A stretch of DNA of 64,000 nucleotides, from contig CANGOX010000004.1 in assembly GCA_947455605.1 (NCBI GenBank), positions 1 to 64,000 on the forward strand, read 5' to 3'. Numbering within the stretch: the stretch's first letter is position 1; each line of letters begins with the position of its first letter. Position numbers and translations under genes: made by a program. Below, piece after piece: positions 52,860 to 61,947 of this stretch. The notes under the pieces are model-generated. The model ran no database searches. It saw nothing but the letters and a program-made list of their open reading frames with translations, and was not told where the DNA came from. This stretch comes from Chitinophagaceae bacterium. Its GTDB lineage: Bacteria > Bacteroidota > Bacteroidia > Chitinophagales > Chitinophagaceae.

Positions 52860-54788
52860 CTATAATTTTCCGTTCTTGATCTCTTCCACAACACCCGGAT
52901 CAAGTAAGGTTGATGTATCACCTAAATTCTCTGTTTCACCTTCTGCGATCTTTCTGAGAATTCTGCGCATGATCTTACCGCTTCTGGTTTTGGGCAGGCC
53001 ACTTACAAACTGGATCTTATCAGGTTTGGCAATGGCACCAATGATACGGGTAACGGTTTGATGAATATCTTTCCGGATAAGGTCGGCTGTGCCGTGTGTG
53101 TTTTGTGCATGAGAACCCTGATAGATCACAAATGCATAAATACCCTGTCCTTTAATATCGTGGGGGTAACCCACAACAGCGCTTTCTACCACACTTGCGT
53201 GCATATTGATCGCATTTTCCACTTCGGCAGTACCAATGCGGTGGCCACTTACGTTCAATACATCATCTACACGGCCGGTGATGCGGTAGAAACCATTTTC
53301 ATCACGCAAGGCACCATCTCCTGTAAAATATAGATTGGGATAGGTAGCGAAATAATTGGTGCGGCATCTTTCATGATCACCATAAGTGGTCTTGATGGTG
53401 GATGGCCAGGGAGCTTTGATGCATAAATTTCCACTTACACTGTTCCCTTCTATTTCCTTACCGCTCTCATCAACGAGTATCGGTTGTACACCCGGCATAG
53501 GCAGGGTTGCGTAAGAGGGTTTGGATGGAGTGATACCTGCAATATTTGAAATAAGAATACCGCCGGTTTCCGTTTGCCACCAGGTATCCACTATCGGGCA
53601 ACGTTTTTTGCCGATATGTTCATCATACCAATGCCAGGCTTCTTCATTAATAGGTTCTCCCACCGTTCCCAATACTTTCAGGCTGCTGAGATCATGACCG
53701 TGTACGGGTCCTAATCCAAATCCCATCAAACTTCTGATAGCGGTTGGAGCGGTATATAAAATATTTACCTTGAATTTATCTATGATCTTCCAGAACCTGC
53801 TGGCATCCGGATAAGTAGGTACACCCTCAAACATCAGTGATGTGGCACCGGCACTCAGCGGGCCATAGATAATATAACTATGGCCAGTGATCCAACCGAT
53901 ATCTGCAGTGCAGAAAAAGATATCTCCGGGTTCGTATTGAAAAACATTCACAAAAGTGTAATTGGTAAACAGCATATATCCCGCACAGGTATGCACAACC
54001 CCCTTTGGTTTTCCGGTTGAACCAGAAGTATATAGAATGAAAAGAGGATCATCTGCATCCATTTCCTCTGCAGGAAAATCATGCAATCCCATGGTCTCTA
54101 CTTTATTGATCTCTTCTTCCCACCAAACATCCCTTCCTTTGATCATAGATACGGGTGTTCGGGTTCTGGTGGCTACGATCACCCTTTTTACAATTCTGTT
54201 CCCTATCAATGCATCATCGATCACAGATTTTAAGGGAATGTCTTTTTGCCCACGGTAAGCACCATCGCAGGTTACAATAAATTCTGCCTGCGCATCATAC
54301 AAACGATCGGCAATACTTTGTGCAGAGAAGCCGCCAAATACAACGGAGTGAATTGCACCTACTCTTGCGCAGGCCAGCACTGCTACGGCCAGCTCGGGTA
54401 TCATACCCATATAGATACAAACCCGGTCGCCTTTTTTAACGCCGTTGTTCTTTAATACATGCGAGAACTGGCAAACCTTTTCATATAATCTTCTGTACGT
54501 AAGAATGCGGTGGTGTTCATCCGGATCATTGGGTTCCCAGATCATGGCAGGCATATCGCCGGATTTCTCAAGATGTCGGTCCAGACAGTTCTCCGTAATA
54601 TTCAGTTTAGCCCCTTTGAACCATTCTACACGAGGCTCTGTAAAATTCCAGTTAAGGGTGGTTTCCCATTTTTTCTTCCAGGTAAAATGTTCGGCAATCG
54701 CAGACCAGAAAGCTGCCGGGTCATCAACACTGCGTTTGTAATCGGCATGATACTGTTCCAGGCTTTTGATTTGGTAGGGGTATGACAT
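52860..54788 (-). CDS. acs: Acetyl-CoA synthetase
   Basis: The 642-residue protein shows the adenylate-forming signatures: the P-loop FILYTSGSTGKPKGVVHT, DTWWQTETGG, YFTGDGALRDENGFYRITGRVDDVLNVSGHRIGTAEVENA (A8 hinge) and the C-terminal catalytic Lys region LPKTRSGKIMRRILRKIA. ACS converts acetate, ATP and CoA to acetyl-CoA in the cytoplasm. Its length matches the family. It is divergent from the MFS transporter, with 174 bases between starts; they may share a promoter region, but co-regulation is not shown. Confidence 0.95.
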   Translation of the reverse strand: MSYPYQIKSLEQYHADYKRSVDDPAAFWSAIAEHFTWKKKWETTLNWNFTEPRVEWFKGAKLNITENCLDRHLEKSGDMPAMIWEPNDPDEHHRILTYRRLYEKVCQFSHVLKNNGVKKGDRVCIYMGMIPELAVAVLACARVGAIHSVVFGGFSAQSIADRLYDAQAEFIVTCDGAYRGQKDIPLKSVIDDALIGNRIVKRVIVATRTRTPVSMIKGRDVWWEEEINKVETMGLHDFPAEEMDADDPLFILYTSGSTGKPKGVVHTCAGYMLFTNYTFVNVFQYEPGDIFFCTADIGWITGHSYIIYGPLSAGATSLMFEGVPTYPDASRFWKIIDKFKVNILYTAPTAIRSLMGFGLGPVHGHDLSSLKVLGTVGEPINEEAWHWYDEHIGKKRCPIVDTWWQTETGGILISNIAGITPSKPSYATLPMPGVQPILVDESGKEIEGNSVSGNLCIKAPWPSTIKTTYGDHERCRTNYFATYPNLYFTGDGALRDENGFYRITGRVDDVLNVSGHRIGTAEVENAINMHASVVESAVVGYPHDIKGQGIYAFVIYQGSHAQNTHGTADLIRKDIHQTVTRIIGAIAKPDKIQFVSGLPKTRSGKIMRRILRKIAEGETENLGDTSTLLDPGVVEEIKNGKL

Positions 54789-54962
54789 ATCAATCGTTTT
54801 TGGGGCTTGCTGGTTTTCACGAACAAAATTCAGCGGATGCTGTGTGTGAGGGTAAAGTTACTATTTAAACAAAAACGGTAGAAAGCTAAAATGGGTTTAA
54901 TTAGCTATTGTTCCATTTGAACAAGTTAAAAATACTTATCTTAATCACCCAAAAACGGCTGT

Positions 54963-56501
54963 ATGAATAATAATAATGATACCAAAGGTATCTGGAAAGT
55001 GATCGGTGCTTCCTCTCTGGGAACATTGATCGAATGGTACGACTTCTATATTTTCGGAAGCCTTGCCGTAGTGATCGCTAATCAATTCTTTCCCAAGACC
55101 AATCCAACAGCAGCCCTGCTTTCTACACTGGCCACATTTGCAGCCGGTTTCATCGTGCGGCCTTTTGGTGCTTTGGTGTTTGGCCGCCTGGGCGATCTGG
55201 TGGGGCGTAAATACACATTCCTGCTAACACTGGTATTAATGGGTGGGTCTACTTTTGCCATTGGTTGCATACCTAATTACGACAGTATCGGATTTCTGGC
55301 ACCTATTCTGGTTCTTGTGCTTCGTTTGATACAGGGTTTAGCGCTTGGTGGTGAATATGGCGGGGCAGCAACCTATGTAGCAGAACATTCTCCTGCCCAC
55401 AGACGCGGTTATTTCACTTCCTGGATTCAGACAACTGCTACATTAGGATTATTTATTTCATTGGGTGTGATCTTATTAACCCGGCATATGCTGGATGCCG
55501 ATCCTGCAAAATCCATCGCCAAGTTTAACGATTGGGGCTGGCGGATCCCCTTCCTGATCTCAATCCTCCTGGTGATCGTTTCCATCTATATACGATTAAA
55601 GATGGCCGAATCGCCTTTGTATGCCAAACTTAAATCGGAAGGAAAAACTTCTGTGAATCCTTTAAAAGAAAGTTTCGGTCACAAAGCCAATTTAAAAATG
55701 GTCTTGCTGGCTTTGTTTGGTGCTACCATGGGGCAGGGAGTTGTATGGTACACAGGACAATTCTATGCACAATCCTTTATTGAAAATGTTTGTAAGGTTG
55801 AGTTTGATCAATCACGTACCATTCTGATCTGGGCCATATTATTTGCTACGCCCTTCTTTGTAGTGTTTGCTTCATTGAGTGATAAGATCGGCCGGAAATG
55901 GATCATGATCTTCGGAATGTTGTTTGCAGTGGTGTCTTATAATTACCTGTTTACGAATCTGTATACGATCGCAGATGAGAAAACAAAAACCGAGATCGCA
56001 GAAAAACACGAAGTGAAAACAATACTTACACCTATTGCCAGTACAAGTGATTCGGTAAGAAAAACCGTTACAAAGACCTTTTATACCGATGGTATGAGTA
56101 TGGTGCAGACCAAAACAGATACGGCTTATTTTACTCCGGGAAAAATGACAAAGAAGCCTGTTGTTACCACTTCTAAAACCATCAACAGTAGTGATTACTG
56201 GAAAATGGTTGGGATCGTTTTCATATTGATCTTATATGTAACCATGGTATATGGGCCGATAGCTGCCTTTTTGGTGGAGCTGTTTCCAACCAAGATCAGG
56301 TACACGTCTATGTCTTTACCGTATCATATAGGTAATGGCGTATTTGGTGGGCTTACACCTTTTATTGCCACATTGCTCACAACCATCTATGTAGATAATA
56401 AAATTGTAGGACTGATGTATCCCATTATCATCGGAACACTATGTATGGTGATCGGGGCGATATATATCAATAACCGGATTGATCCCGAAGTGGACAGATA
56501 A
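54963..56501 (+). CDS. MFS transporter with a long soluble insert
   Basis: The 512-residue protein opens with SSLGTLIEWYDFYIFGSLAVVIANQFFP and has the MFS signatures GRLGDLVGRKYTFLLTLVLMGGSTFAIGC, LRLIQGLALGGEYGGAATYVAEHSPAHRRGYFTSW, and the second-half DKIGRKWIMI. It therefore belongs to the metabolite:H+ symporter (MHS)-like group (citrate, proline or dicarboxylate type). At about 335-420, between membrane segments, a soluble Lys/Thr-rich insert is present (DEKTKTEIAEKHEVK...FYTDGMSMVQTKTDTAYFTPGKMTKKP). The gene heads a six-gene run; the next start is 26 bases on. Confidence 0.88.
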   Translation: MNNNNDTKGIWKVIGASSLGTLIEWYDFYIFGSLAVVIANQFFPKTNPTAALLSTLATFAAGFIVRPFGALVFGRLGDLVGRKYTFLLTLVLMGGSTFAIGCIPNYDSIGFLAPILVLVLRLIQGLALGGEYGGAATYVAEHSPAHRRGYFTSWIQTTATLGLFISLGVILLTRHMLDADPAKSIAKFNDWGWRIPFLISILLVIVSIYIRLKMAESPLYAKLKSEGKTSVNPLKESFGHKANLKMVLLALFGATMGQGVVWYTGQFYAQSFIENVCKVEFDQSRTILIWAILFATPFFVVFASLSDKIGRKWIMIFGMLFAVVSYNYLFTNLYTIADEKTKTEIAEKHEVKTILTPIASTSDSVRKTVTKTFYTDGMSMVQTKTDTAYFTPGKMTKKPVVTTSKTINSSDYWKMVGIVFILILYVTMVYGPIAAFLVELFPTKIRYTSMSLPYHIGNGVFGGLTPFIATLLTTIYVDNKIVGLMYPIIIGTLCMVIGAIYINNRIDPEVDR

Positions 56502-56527
56502 AATAGTAGTGAAAAAAAATTAAGTAT

Positions 56528-56791
56528 ATGAACGCGATTAAAAAATATGCAGGCTTACTCTGGATCATTTTGGGTCCCTTAGGTATTCATTACCTTTTAC
56601 AAACCGCCAGCAGCGAAATAGCCAAGAAACCCGGAATTGATACACAGATCCAGTGGGGGGTATTTATTGTGGTGTTTTATCCGATAGCCATTGGGTTTAT
56701 CTTATTCGGATTATATGCACTGGAAGGAAATTACGATCATCTTCCCGAAGCCAGTACCGAACTGGACGATTATGATGCCAAGCCTTTGTAA
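56528..56791 (+). CDS. Small two-helix membrane protein (87 aa)
   Basis: The protein has a hydrophobic segment near the start (AGLLWIILGPLGIHYLLQTA), a second one (IQWGVFIVVFYPIAIGFILFGLYALEG) and an acidic tail (DHLPEASTELDDYDAKPL). It resembles small proteins found beside MFS transporters in Bacteroidota (a DUF6814-like family, from recall). It sits 26 bases after the MFS gene and 20 before the amidohydrolase gene, so it is probably an accessory of the transporter or the operon. Confidence 0.75.
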   Translation: MNAIKKYAGLLWIILGPLGIHYLLQTASSEIAKKPGIDTQIQWGVFIVVFYPIAIGFILFGLYALEGNYDHLPEASTELDDYDAKPL

Positions 56792-56811
56792 ACAGATGAG
56801 CATTTAATTCT

Positions 56812-58317
56812 ATGAAAAAATATTTGCTGGTTTTTAGTTTACTGATCTTCACGGTGTCTGTTTGTGCTGCTCCTCCCACAAAACTGATCACCAATGTATG
56901 GGTGATCGATGGTACAGGAACACCGGCACGTAAAGCTTCTGTGCGGATACAGGGAAATAAAATCATCGCTGTTGGAAATCTTCAACCAATTTCCGGTGAA
57001 GAGATCACCGATGGGAAGGGAAAAATATTAGCACCGGGCTTTATTGATAGTCATAGCCATATCGGCAGCTCACTTGAATCTTATCCCGATGCATTGGCCT
57101 GTGTTAGTCAGGGGGTAACCACTATCGTTAGCGGACAGGATGGTGATGGCTGGCCCATCGATACCATAAAAGCCAGTATCCAACATATACCCATTGCGAT
57201 AAATCTGGCAACTTATACCGGCCAGACAATGCTTCGTGATCAGGTTATGAAAAAACCCTTAACCAGAGTAGCCACGGCAGAAGAGATCGGTAAAATGAGC
57301 AAGATCTTACGAACTGAAATGCAAAAAGGATCTTTAGGATTATCTACAGGTTTGGAATATGCTGGGGCTTATTTTTCTACACGCAATGAAGTATTGGAAT
57401 TGGCAAAAATTGCGGCCGCAGAAAAAGGACGTTATATCAGTCATATCAGAAGTGAAGATGTTGCAGAAGCGGATGCATTGGATGAGATCATTACCATCGG
57501 TAGAGAAGCAAAATTACCGGTACAGATCTCGCACATCAAACTGGCATTAAAAGATGATTGGGGAAGATCACCGGAAATTTTAGCGCAATTACAAACAGCC
57601 CGATCACTGGGTATAGATATTACGGCAGACTGTTATCCATACGATTACTGGCACAGCACCTTAAAAGTATTGTTCCCCAAAACGGATTATACCAATGCAG
57701 TAAGTGCACAATATGCTGTTGATCATACATTCGATCCTGCACAATCTGTATTGGTGAGATTTGCAGCGAATACTTCGTATGCAGGTAAAACCATTTCAGA
57801 AATTGCTGCACTGCGAAATGAAAAACCGGCACAAACCATTATGGGATTGATTGCCGAAGCGGATGCCTATGAAAAAGCACGCCCCGATGTAAAAGGATTA
57901 GAAGGCATTATGGGAAAATCGATGACAGATGAAGATGTGGTTAATTTTCTGGCATGGTCAAACACAAATATTTGTTCCGATGGATCCAATGGCGGACATC
58001 CGAGAGGGTATGGCAGTTTTACAAGAGTGCTCGGTCACTATGTAAGAGAAAAAAAGATCATGAGTCTTGAAAGCGCCATACAAAAAATGACCAGCTTATC
58101 TGCTGAGCATACAGGAATTAAAAACAGAGGATTGATCGCATCAGGATATTTTGCAGATTTGGTTTTGTTTGATCCGGAAACTGTAAAAGACAATGCTGAT
58201 ATTAAAAATTCAAAAGCTATTTCAACAGGTATAGAAAAAGTATGGGTAAATGGAGAGATCGTTTTTACAAACGGACGATCCACCAAAATATATCCCGGGG
58301 TTTTTGTAAGCAGATAA
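56812..58317 (+). CDS. D-aminoacylase-like exported amidohydrolase
   Basis: The signal peptide (LVFSLLIFTVSVCAAPP) is followed by a 480-residue amidohydrolase: TDGKGKILAPGFIDSHSHI (first metal-binding His pair), GLSTGLEYAGAYFSTRNEVLELAKIAAAEKGRYISHIRSE, PVQISHIK (His) and the late Asp in NICSDGSNGGHPRGYGSF. It is the N-acyl-D-amino-acid deacylase family, which removes acyl groups from N-acyl-D-amino acids. Export suggests action in the periplasm. It is third in a tight run (MFS, small protein, this, DUF1611, epimerase) in which its neighbours handle N-acyl or D-amino acids, supporting that role. Confidence 0.85.
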   Translation: MKKYLLVFSLLIFTVSVCAAPPTKLITNVWVIDGTGTPARKASVRIQGNKIIAVGNLQPISGEEITDGKGKILAPGFIDSHSHIGSSLESYPDALACVSQGVTTIVSGQDGDGWPIDTIKASIQHIPIAINLATYTGQTMLRDQVMKKPLTRVATAEEIGKMSKILRTEMQKGSLGLSTGLEYAGAYFSTRNEVLELAKIAAAEKGRYISHIRSEDVAEADALDEIITIGREAKLPVQISHIKLALKDDWGRSPEILAQLQTARSLGIDITADCYPYDYWHSTLKVLFPKTDYTNAVSAQYAVDHTFDPAQSVLVRFAANTSYAGKTISEIAALRNEKPAQTIMGLIAEADAYEKARPDVKGLEGIMGKSMTDEDVVNFLAWSNTNICSDGSNGGHPRGYGSFTRVLGHYVREKKIMSLESAIQKMTSLSAEHTGIKNRGLIASGYFADLVLFDPETVKDNADIKNSKAISTGIEKVWVNGEIVFTNGRSTKIYPGVFVSR

Positions 58318-58347
58318 TACCAACACTGACAAAAGAAACAGGAATCT

Positions 58348-59394
58348 ATGAAACCAAGGGCAGTGATATTAACGAATGGACTACTTGCTCATCCCGATGC
58401 GAAAACTGCACACGGACTGATACGCGGAACTGAGCGATTTACCATTATAGGTGTGATCGATCATGCACATGCCGGTAAAGACGCCGGCGAAGTGCTGGAT
58501 GGGATACACAGAAATATTCCTGTAGTAGCCTCTTTGGCAGAAGCGATACAAACATTGTTACCGGTACAATATTGCATTATCGGCATTGCCACGGTAGGTG
58601 GAAGATTACCGGAAGATTTTATGCCGGTGATCCATGCCTGCATCAGTAATGGAATATCCATGGTTAACGGCCTGCATGAGTTTCTGACTGAGAAACCCGA
58701 GTTAGTTAGTTTGGCAGCTGCGAATAAAGTGGAATTGATCGATATCCGAAAACCCAAAATGAAAAAGGACCTTCATTTCTGGGCAGGAAAAATTTTTAAA
58801 ATCAACACGCCTGTGATCGCTGTGATCGGGATGGATTGTGCAATGGGTAAAAGAACCACTTGTCGTATGATCCGGCAAGCATGTGAAGCAGAAGGCCTGA
58901 ATGCACAAATGATCTATACCGGACAAACCGGTTGGCTGCAGGGTGGAAAATATGGATTCGTTTTTGATTCAACTTTAAATGATTTTATTTCGGGAGAACT
59001 GGAACATGCGATCCTTTCCTGTAATGAAGAAACACAACCCGATCTTATTTTACTCGAAGGACAATCGGCTCTCCGCAACCCCAGTGGTCCCTGTGGTTCA
59101 GAATTACTGGTATCGGGAAATGCGAAGCACACCATATTGGTAACCGCACCCAAGAGAAAATATTTTGAAGAAGATCCGGAATGGGGTGAGATCCCATCGC
59201 TTGCTTCGGAGATACAGCTGATCGGCATGTATGGTTCAAAAGTGATTGCCATTGCATTGAATACGGAACATTGTACAACAGACGAGGCATTGGCTTACCA
59301 GGCTTCCTTTGAAGCTGAATATAAAATTCCTGTATTATTGCCATTACAGCAGGGAGTTTCAAAGATCTTACCAGTACTAAAAGAATTATTGTAA
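58348..59394 (+). CDS. DUF1611 protein (DgcN-like)
   Basis: The 348-residue cytoplasmic protein has an N-terminal Rossmann-like part (RFTIIGVIDHAHAGKDAGEVL) and a C-terminal P-loop-like part with VIGMDCAMGKRTTCRMI (about 159-175), MIYTGQTGWLQGGKYG, ILLEGQSALRNPSG and TILVTAPKRKYFEE. This is the DUF1611 family. In marine bacteria the member DgcN is reported as an N-acetyltransferase of D-glutamate acting with a DgcA epimerase. The next gene, 7 bases on, is an epimerase of the matching enolase type, so the same pairing is likely here. The substrate remains an inference. Confidence 0.8.
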   Translation: MKPRAVILTNGLLAHPDAKTAHGLIRGTERFTIIGVIDHAHAGKDAGEVLDGIHRNIPVVASLAEAIQTLLPVQYCIIGIATVGGRLPEDFMPVIHACISNGISMVNGLHEFLTEKPELVSLAAANKVELIDIRKPKMKKDLHFWAGKIFKINTPVIAVIGMDCAMGKRTTCRMIRQACEAEGLNAQMIYTGQTGWLQGGKYGFVFDSTLNDFISGELEHAILSCNEETQPDLILLEGQSALRNPSGPCGSELLVSGNAKHTILVTAPKRKYFEEDPEWGEIPSLASEIQLIGMYGSKVIAIALNTEHCTTDEALAYQASFEAEYKIPVLLPLQQGVSKILPVLKELL

Positions 59395-59401
59395 ACGGAA
59401 T

Positions 59402-60472
59402 ATGAAAATAACAGCTATCAGCTCATACCTGCAAAACCTGCCACTTACCAAGCCGTATACGATTGCGTATAAAGTGACAGCTGATACAGAAATTGTTTTT
59501 CTTGAAATAACTTTAGAGAATGGCGTTACCGGCATAGGCGCTGCCAATCCTTTTGCAGATGTTGTGGGAGAAACCCCTGCGCAAACACTAACCAACCTGC
59601 AATCGGGTTACCTCGATACGTTTATCGGAAAGGATATCCGTGAATTCAATAGCCTGATTGATAAGGCATCCGAACAATTTCCAAAACAACCTGGCACTCT
59701 GGCTGCTATTGATATTGCACTGCATGATCTTTTCGGAAAATATCTGGGAATCTCTGTACTGAATTTTTATGGAAGAAAGAAAGAATCCCTGCTAACCTCA
59801 GTTACCATTGGTATAAAAGGATGGAAAGAAATGCTGGAAGAAGCCGATGGCTATTATCAGCTTGGCTTCCGTATCCTGAAAATAAAAACAGGTATTGATG
59901 TGGAAGCAGATATAGAAAGAGTAAATAAATTGTCAGAAAGATACCAGGGTAAGATGAAGATACGTGTAGATGCCAACCAGGGATATACACTGGAAGATTT
60001 AAAAAAATTTAATCAACAAACCCGCCAACTTAATCTTGAACTGATTGAGCAACCTTTACAATCAGGCCAGGAAAAAATATTGCAGGAATTACCTGAAACC
60101 GACAGAAAACGATTGGTTGCAGATGAATCTTTATTAGATGCTTCATCTGCCTGGCAACTTTCCAATCTTCCGCAACCATACGGTGTTTATAATATTAAAC
60201 TGATGAAATCGGGTGGTATTAAAGGCGCTAAAGAAATTGCCCTGATCGCCAATAATGCAGGCATTGATCTTTTCTGGGGTTGTAATGATGAAAGTATCAT
60301 CAGCATAACTGCAGCATTACATGCAGCTTATTCTTGCAGTAACACAAAATACCTGGATCTGGATGGCAGCTTCGATCTGGCAAAAGACCTGGTGGAAGGT
60401 GGTTTTCAGGTGAAAGATGGCTTTCTGTATCCGAATGAATTACCGGGCTTAGGCTTCACAAAAATACCCTAA
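59402..60472 (+). CDS. Dipeptide-epimerase-like enolase-superfamily enzyme (DgcA-like)
   Basis: The 356-residue protein has the enolase-superfamily layout with a complete metal and catalytic set: Lys160/Lys162 in RILKIKTG, Asp190 in IRVDANQGY, Glu216 in LELIEQPL, Asp241 in VADES, Lys266 in YNIKLMKSGG and a DES triad (296-298) in WGCNDESI. The CNDES form is typical of dipeptide epimerases (L-Ala-D/L-Glu type) and of DgcA, which racemises N-acetyl-glutamate. It follows the DUF1611 gene by 7 bases and precedes an amino-acid permease. It probably interconverts the alpha-carbon of an N-acyl amino acid or dipeptide. Confidence 0.85.
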   Translation: MKITAISSYLQNLPLTKPYTIAYKVTADTEIVFLEITLENGVTGIGAANPFADVVGETPAQTLTNLQSGYLDTFIGKDIREFNSLIDKASEQFPKQPGTLAAIDIALHDLFGKYLGISVLNFYGRKKESLLTSVTIGIKGWKEMLEEADGYYQLGFRILKIKTGIDVEADIERVNKLSERYQGKMKIRVDANQGYTLEDLKKFNQQTRQLNLELIEQPLQSGQEKILQELPETDRKRLVADESLLDASSAWQLSNLPQPYGVYNIKLMKSGGIKGAKEIALIANNAGIDLFWGCNDESIISITAALHAAYSCSNTKYLDLDGSFDLAKDLVEGGFQVKDGFLYPNELPGLGFTKIP

Positions 60473-60483
60473 CCCCGCGCAAC

Positions 60484-60527
60484 TTCGCGTATTTGCGGTA
60501 AATCGTTCTTAACCGCTAACACGCGAA
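60484..60527. repeat. Imperfect inverted repeat between epimerase and permease
   Basis: TTCGCGTATTTGCGGT (60484-60499) pairs with ACCGCTAACACGCGAA (60512-60527) at 14 of 16 positions, flanked by further CGCG-type partners. It belongs with the palindromes at 5086, 40468 and 52777. It interrupts the otherwise tight gene run. Confidence 0.65.
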
Positions 60528-60567
60528 GACACAAGGGTTCGCGAGGATCAAATACTAAATAGATATT

Positions 60568-61938
60568 TTGCAAAAACTAATACCCACACTAGGACTCCGC
60601 TCCTCCATCTTTCTTGTGATCAGCCTGATCCTCGGATCGGGTGTGTTCAAGAAAGTGGCTATGATGTCGGCAACCTTACAATCGCCGCTATTGGTTTTAT
60701 TATGTTGGATAATTGCAGGGATCATCAGTTTGGCCGGTGCACTCTGTACTGCAGAAATGGTGGGTATGTTTCCCAACTCAGGAGGAGAGTATTATTATTT
60801 TCAGAAAGTATATAATCGCTTTTTTGCCTTTATCTATGGATGGGCAAATTTTGTGGTGTTAAAGACGGCGGCTATCGCGGCACTGGCTTATATCTTCGCC
60901 CAATCGTTTAACAGTATTTTTCCGTTACCCGTATGTTCGTTTAGTGTGGGTGGTTTATTGATCGAAAATGTATCTGTAAAACTGCTCGCTTCCTTGCTGA
61001 TTATTGTATTGAGCTATATCAATTATCGCGGTATCAAACATGCGGAAAAACTAAGCCGTATCATGACCATCGTTATGCTGTTTGCAGCGGTAGTGATCAT
61101 TATTGCCGGGTTAACTTCTTCTGCAGGCAGTGTAAACAATCTTGTAACACCCGGAGCACATGCCGGTGCAGGATTGAACGGATGGACATTGATCAAAGCC
61201 ATAACACTAGCCAGTCTTGGCGCTTTCTGGGGATATGAAGGATGGAATTGCATTGGCCTGATCGGTGAAGAGATCAAAGATCCCAAACGAAACCTGCCGC
61301 TTTCATTAGGCATTGGCACTTTGGTGATCATGGCAGTTTATGTATTACTCAACCTGGTATACTTATATATAATGCCGGTAGATGAGTTAATTAAAATCAG
61401 TGAACACCCAAATCAAATTGCGGCTGTAGAAGTAATGAAAATTGTATGGGGCAAATGGGGCGAATTGTTTGTGGCCCTGCTGATATTGGTTACAACCTGT
61501 AATGCAACCAACAGCACCATCTTAACTTCGGCAAGAATATTTTATGCTATGGCACGCGAAGGCCATTTTTATAAACCCGCAGAAACCATTCATCCGGTTT
61601 ATCAAACACCTTCGGTTGCTTTATTACTGCAGGCCGTATGGTCTGTTCTGCTGGTTTGGTCGGGTACATTTGACCAGTTAACGGATATGCTGATATTCTC
61701 TGCCTTTATTTTTTACGGGGCAACCGCATTGGCGGTAATGCTGATGCGTAAGCGCGAACCCTTACAACCAAGAACCTATAAAGTGATCGGCTATCCATTT
61801 ACGCCTTTCCTGTTCTGTGCGTTCTGTGTATTACTGATAGGGGTTACTTTGCAAAGTCAGCCGCGTGAAGCATTGGCAGGTCTGGGTTTGATCGCAATGG
61901 GCATTCCATTTTATCTTTACTGGACAAGAAAAAAATAG
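60568..61938 (+). CDS. APC-family amino-acid permease
   Basis: The 456-residue protein has 12 hydrophobic segments with LVISLILGSGVFKKVAMM in TM1, LCWIIAGIISLAGALCTAEM in TM2, and ALGAFWGYEGWNCIGLIGEEIKDPKRNLPLSLGIG, as in APC-superfamily exchangers and symporters (L-type amino-acid transporters). The start is TTG 60568, because an in-frame TAA stands at 60556 and no ATG occurs before residue 31. A TTG start may lower expression. As last gene of the run it probably imports the amino acid that the upstream enzymes handle. Confidence 0.85.
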   Translation: MQKLIPTLGLRSSIFLVISLILGSGVFKKVAMMSATLQSPLLVLLCWIIAGIISLAGALCTAEMVGMFPNSGGEYYYFQKVYNRFFAFIYGWANFVVLKTAAIAALAYIFAQSFNSIFPLPVCSFSVGGLLIENVSVKLLASLLIIVLSYINYRGIKHAEKLSRIMTIVMLFAAVVIIIAGLTSSAGSVNNLVTPGAHAGAGLNGWTLIKAITLASLGAFWGYEGWNCIGLIGEEIKDPKRNLPLSLGIGTLVIMAVYVLLNLVYLYIMPVDELIKISEHPNQIAAVEVMKIVWGKWGELFVALLILVTTCNATNSTILTSARIFYAMAREGHFYKPAETIHPVYQTPSVALLLQAVWSVLLVWSGTFDQLTDMLIFSAFIFYGATALAVMLMRKREPLQPRTYKVIGYPFTPFLFCAFCVLLIGVTLQSQPREALAGLGLIAMGIPFYLYWTRKK

Positions 61939-61947
61939 CAAACCTTT

